64,000 nucleotides of DNA, from assembly GCF_006352025.1 (NCBI RefSeq), contig NZ_CP040936.1:4667054-4731053 (forward strand), written 5' to 3'. The notes under the pieces are model-generated. The model was not told where the DNA came from, made no database searches, and saw nothing but the letters and a program-made list of their open reading frames with translations. The first letter of the stretch is position 1; each line of letters begins with the position of its first letter. Made by a program: the position numbers and the translations under genes. This DNA comes from Hymenobacter sp. DG01 (lineage in GTDB: Bacteria > Bacteroidota > Bacteroidia > Cytophagales > Hymenobacteraceae). This document shows, in pieces, positions 61,978 through 64,000 of the stretch.

Positions 61978-62742
61978 ATGCAACTTCTTCGTTCCCGCCT
62001 GGCGGCCTTAAGCCTGCTGACGGCCGTAGCCCTGGCCCCCGCCTGCCAGCGCGGTGCCTACGTGCCCAAGGCTCAGCTGGCCCCCGTTACGGCCCAGCCC
62101 GTCGGCAAATCCGCTCCCGAAGACCCCCAAGCCGCCGCCACCATTGCCCCCTACCGCCAGCGCGTAACCGAGCAGATGACGGCCGTCATCGGGCAGGCCC
62201 CGGTAGCTATTACCAAAGGCGGCGGCGAGTCGCCGCTGTCCAACTTCGTGGCCGATATTCAGCGGGTGCGGGCCAGCCGGGAGCTGAAGCAGCCCATGGA
62301 CCTGGGCGTGATGACCAACGGCGGCCTGCGGGCTCCCATCCCGGCCGGCGCCGTTACCGTGGGCTCGGTGTTTGAGCTCATGCCCTTCGAGAACGAGCTG
62401 GTAGTGCTGGATGCCCCCGGCGCCGTGGTGCAGCAGCTCTTCGACTACGCCGCCCGCGTTAAAATGCCGGTTTCGGGGGCTACGTACGTGGTTTCGGCCG
62501 AAGGCAAGCCCCAGGAGGTGCGCATTGGGGGGCAGCCTCTTGATGCTTCCCGCACCTACACCATCGCCATTTCCGACTACCTGGCCGGGGGCGGCGACAA
62601 CCTCACGTTCTTTAAGGCCCTGAAGCCGCGCGGTACCGGCGTGCTGCTGCGCTCCGCCATCGTGGACTACATCCGCGAGCTGACCCAGCAGGGCAAGCCC
62701 ATTGAGGCCAAAGTAGAAGGCCGCGTGCGGATGAGTAACTGA
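61978..62742 (+). CDS. 5'-nucleotidase C-terminal domain lipoprotein
   Basis: 254 residues from the ATG at 61978. Lipoprotein signal ending LAPAC. The rest is the 5_nucleotid_C domain alone: GGGESPLSNFVADIQRVRAS, GVMTNGGLRAPIPAGAVTVG, VFELMPFENELVVLDAPG and the substrate loop VSDYLAGGGDNLTFF-like (ISDYLAGGGDNLTFF). The metallophosphatase half is in the next gene, 128 bases on. Together they would form one ecto-5'-nucleotidase or sugar-phosphate hydrolase in the periplasm. Confidence 0.9.
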   Translation: MQLLRSRLAALSLLTAVALAPACQRGAYVPKAQLAPVTAQPVGKSAPEDPQAAATIAPYRQRVTEQMTAVIGQAPVAITKGGGESPLSNFVADIQRVRASRELKQPMDLGVMTNGGLRAPIPAGAVTVGSVFELMPFENELVVLDAPGAVVQQLFDYAARVKMPVSGATYVVSAEGKPQEVRIGGQPLDASRTYTIAISDYLAGGGDNLTFFKALKPRGTGVLLRSAIVDYIRELTQQGKPIEAKVEGRVRMSN

Positions 62743-62870
62743 GCAGAAAGAGTAATGGCATAGCTGCGCGGTTGGCGCGAGGAGCGCTGCTACACCGCAC
62801 CTATTCCGTTACTCCGCCACTCCGCTACCCTTCTTACTCCCTTATTCAATTCCTCAGCTACTCTTCCACC

Positions 62871-63800
62871 ATGGACCGTCGCGAATTTCTGAAGCATACC
62901 GGCCTGGGGGCCGCTACTCTGGGCCTGCTGGGCGTTTCGGCGCTGCCCGCCACCGCCGCCGATAAAAAGGCTACCCGCCTCACTATTCTGCATACCAACG
63001 ACATGCACTCCCGCATCGAGCCCTTCCCCGACAATGCTACCCAATGGGCCGGCATGGGCGGCATGGCCAAGCGCGCGGCCCTCATCGAGCAAATCCGCAA
63101 GCAGGAGCCGAATGTGCTGCTGCTGGATTCCGGCGACATCTGGCAGGGCACGCCCTACTTCAACTTCTTCCAGGGCGAGCTGGAGTACAAGCTGATGAGC
63201 CAGATGGCCTACGACGCCAGCACCCTGGGCAACCACGACTTCGACAATGGTCTGGAGGGCCTGCAGAAGCAGCTGCCCCACGCCACCTTCCCCTTCCTGA
63301 TTGCCAACTACGACTTCTCCCAAACCATCCTGGCCGGCAAGTTTCAGCCGTATAAGGTGTTCGAGAAGCAAGGCATCCGGGTGGGCGTGTTCGGGCTGGG
63401 CATTGAGCTGTCGGGCCTGGTCGGTGACAAAAACTTCGGTGCCACCAAGTACCTCGACCCCGTAGCGACGGCCAAAGACATGGTGGCCAAGCTGCGCGGA
63501 CCCGAGAAGTGCGACATGGTCATCTGCCTTTCTCACCTGGGCTATAAGTACGAAAGCGCCAAAATTGATGACCGGAAACTGGCCGCTCAGGTTAGCGGCA
63601 TCGACCTGATTCTGGGCGGGCACACCCACACCTTCCTCGATAAGCCCGAGCCCATTGCCAGCCCCAACGGCCGCACCACGCTGGTCAACCAGGTGGGATG
63701 GTCGGGCATCAACCTGGGCCGCCTCGATTACTCCTTCGAACGGGGGGCGCGCCAGCCGGTGGTAGCCGCTACCGCCGTTGTTCCCGTACAAGCCGCGTAG
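62871..63800 (+). CDS. 5'-nucleotidase N-terminal metallophosphatase domain
   Basis: 309 residues from the ATG at 62871. The N terminus, MDRREFLKHTGLGAATLGLL, looks like a Tat-type signal (twin Arg with F-L-K). Calcineurin-like motifs: ILHTNDMHSRIEP, LDSGDIWQGTPYFN, LGNHDFDNG, CLSHLGYKYE and GGHTHTFLDKP give the full set of metal ligands. It lacks the C-terminal nucleotide-binding domain, supplied by the preceding gene. Confidence 0.92.
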   Translation: MDRREFLKHTGLGAATLGLLGVSALPATAADKKATRLTILHTNDMHSRIEPFPDNATQWAGMGGMAKRAALIEQIRKQEPNVLLLDSGDIWQGTPYFNFFQGELEYKLMSQMAYDASTLGNHDFDNGLEGLQKQLPHATFPFLIANYDFSQTILAGKFQPYKVFEKQGIRVGVFGLGIELSGLVGDKNFGATKYLDPVATAKDMVAKLRGPEKCDMVICLSHLGYKYESAKIDDRKLAAQVSGIDLILGGHTHTFLDKPEPIASPNGRTTLVNQVGWSGINLGRLDYSFERGARQPVVAATAVVPVQAA

Positions 63801-63806
63801 GTTGCC

Positions 63807-63841
63807 GGGAGCAGCTCCGTTGTTACGGCGGGGCTGCTCTC
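63807..63841 (+). terminator. Hairpin after the nucleotidase genes
   Basis: GAGCAGC (63809-63815) pairs with GCTGCTC (63833-63839), extended by CCG/CGG inside. It is followed by an A-rich rather than T-rich stretch, so termination strength is uncertain. The rest of 63842-64000 shows no gene or element I can name. Confidence 0.5.
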
Positions 63842-64000
63842 TGGTAAAAAGGCATAATAAGCAAGAGTTTAGGGCGTTTTTTTGTCTCCTGACTTTTCCA
63901 CATTTTTGTCTCCCCCTATAAAAAACGGGTCGTTTGTGGCCGGTTGCCAGCCTGTTATTCCCCTCACCTGCACACCCGTTGCTTTTGCCCTATCTCATTG

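Overview
The window is high-GC chromosomal DNA (roughly 60 % by eye) from an aerobic Bacteroidota bacterium, most likely Hymenobacteraceae (a Hymenobacter-type genome). Three things point there. Many starts lie downstream of the Bacteroidota -7 element TAnnTTTG, sometimes with a TTG about 20 bases further up. Family content is typical: a Bacteroidota LptD, DUF5916 and DUF5723 surface proteins, and an S16 protein with a long tail. The closest protein matches I can recall are from Cytophagales. No rRNA, tRNA, CRISPR array, transposase or prophage was seen. The organism assignment is inference.

Layout. 1-1000: a tail of a membrane protein, a decayed small membrane gene and an intact small membrane gene. 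1.1-7 kb: class A PBP, a membrane-anchored unknown with a TIGR01777 epimerase, and a PTPS-folE pterin operon. 7-12.2 kb: a secreted coiled-coil protein and an M1 peptidase with a pyrophosphatase-like lipoprotein. 12.2-14.8 kb: rpsP-rimM-trmD-rplS. 14.9-22.6 kb: desaturase, pseudouridine synthase, panB, lptD, and the divergent amidase-MCE pair. 22.6-28.9 kb: acyl-CoA carboxylase beta subunit, small unknowns, DinB-like protein, E. coli-type poxB, SirB1-like protein. 29-34 kb: redoxin, phosphopantetheinyl transferase, WD40, DivIVA-like protein, folB, HEAT-like protein. 34-37.6 kb: BlaI/BlaR-type regulatory pair with a strong candidate operator. 37.8-43 kb: outer-membrane DUF5916 protein, meaB, DUF5723. 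43-54.9 kb: accessory enzymes (beta-propeller, NudL-like Nudix, L,D-transpeptidase, alpha/beta hydrolase, CPBP protease, two SDRs, ankyrin, frameshifted UPF0173 hydrolase), with many palindromic intergenic elements. 54.9-56 kb: a single very AT-rich DUF4062 gene. 56-60.4 kb: both methylmalonyl-CoA mutase subunits with a four-helix-bundle gene between them. 60.5-63.8 kb: outer-membrane beta-barrel and a two-gene, split 5'-nucleotidase.

How the genes work together. The carboxylase beta subunit, MeaB and MutA/MutB would jointly run propionyl-CoA/methylmalonyl-CoA/succinyl-CoA metabolism, although the genes lie in three separate places. LptD, the MCE protein, the amidase, the PBP and the L,D-transpeptidase are envelope biogenesis. 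FolE feeds both the PTPS and, through dihydroneopterin, FolB. The most notable items are the AT-rich DUF4062 gene (probable recent acquisition, possibly defence), the pyrophosphatase-fold lipoprotein that has lost its catalytic aspartates, the nested-palindrome operator of the BlaI/M56 pair, and a MITE-like element at 51481-51735. All family assignments were made from sequence by eye without database searches.
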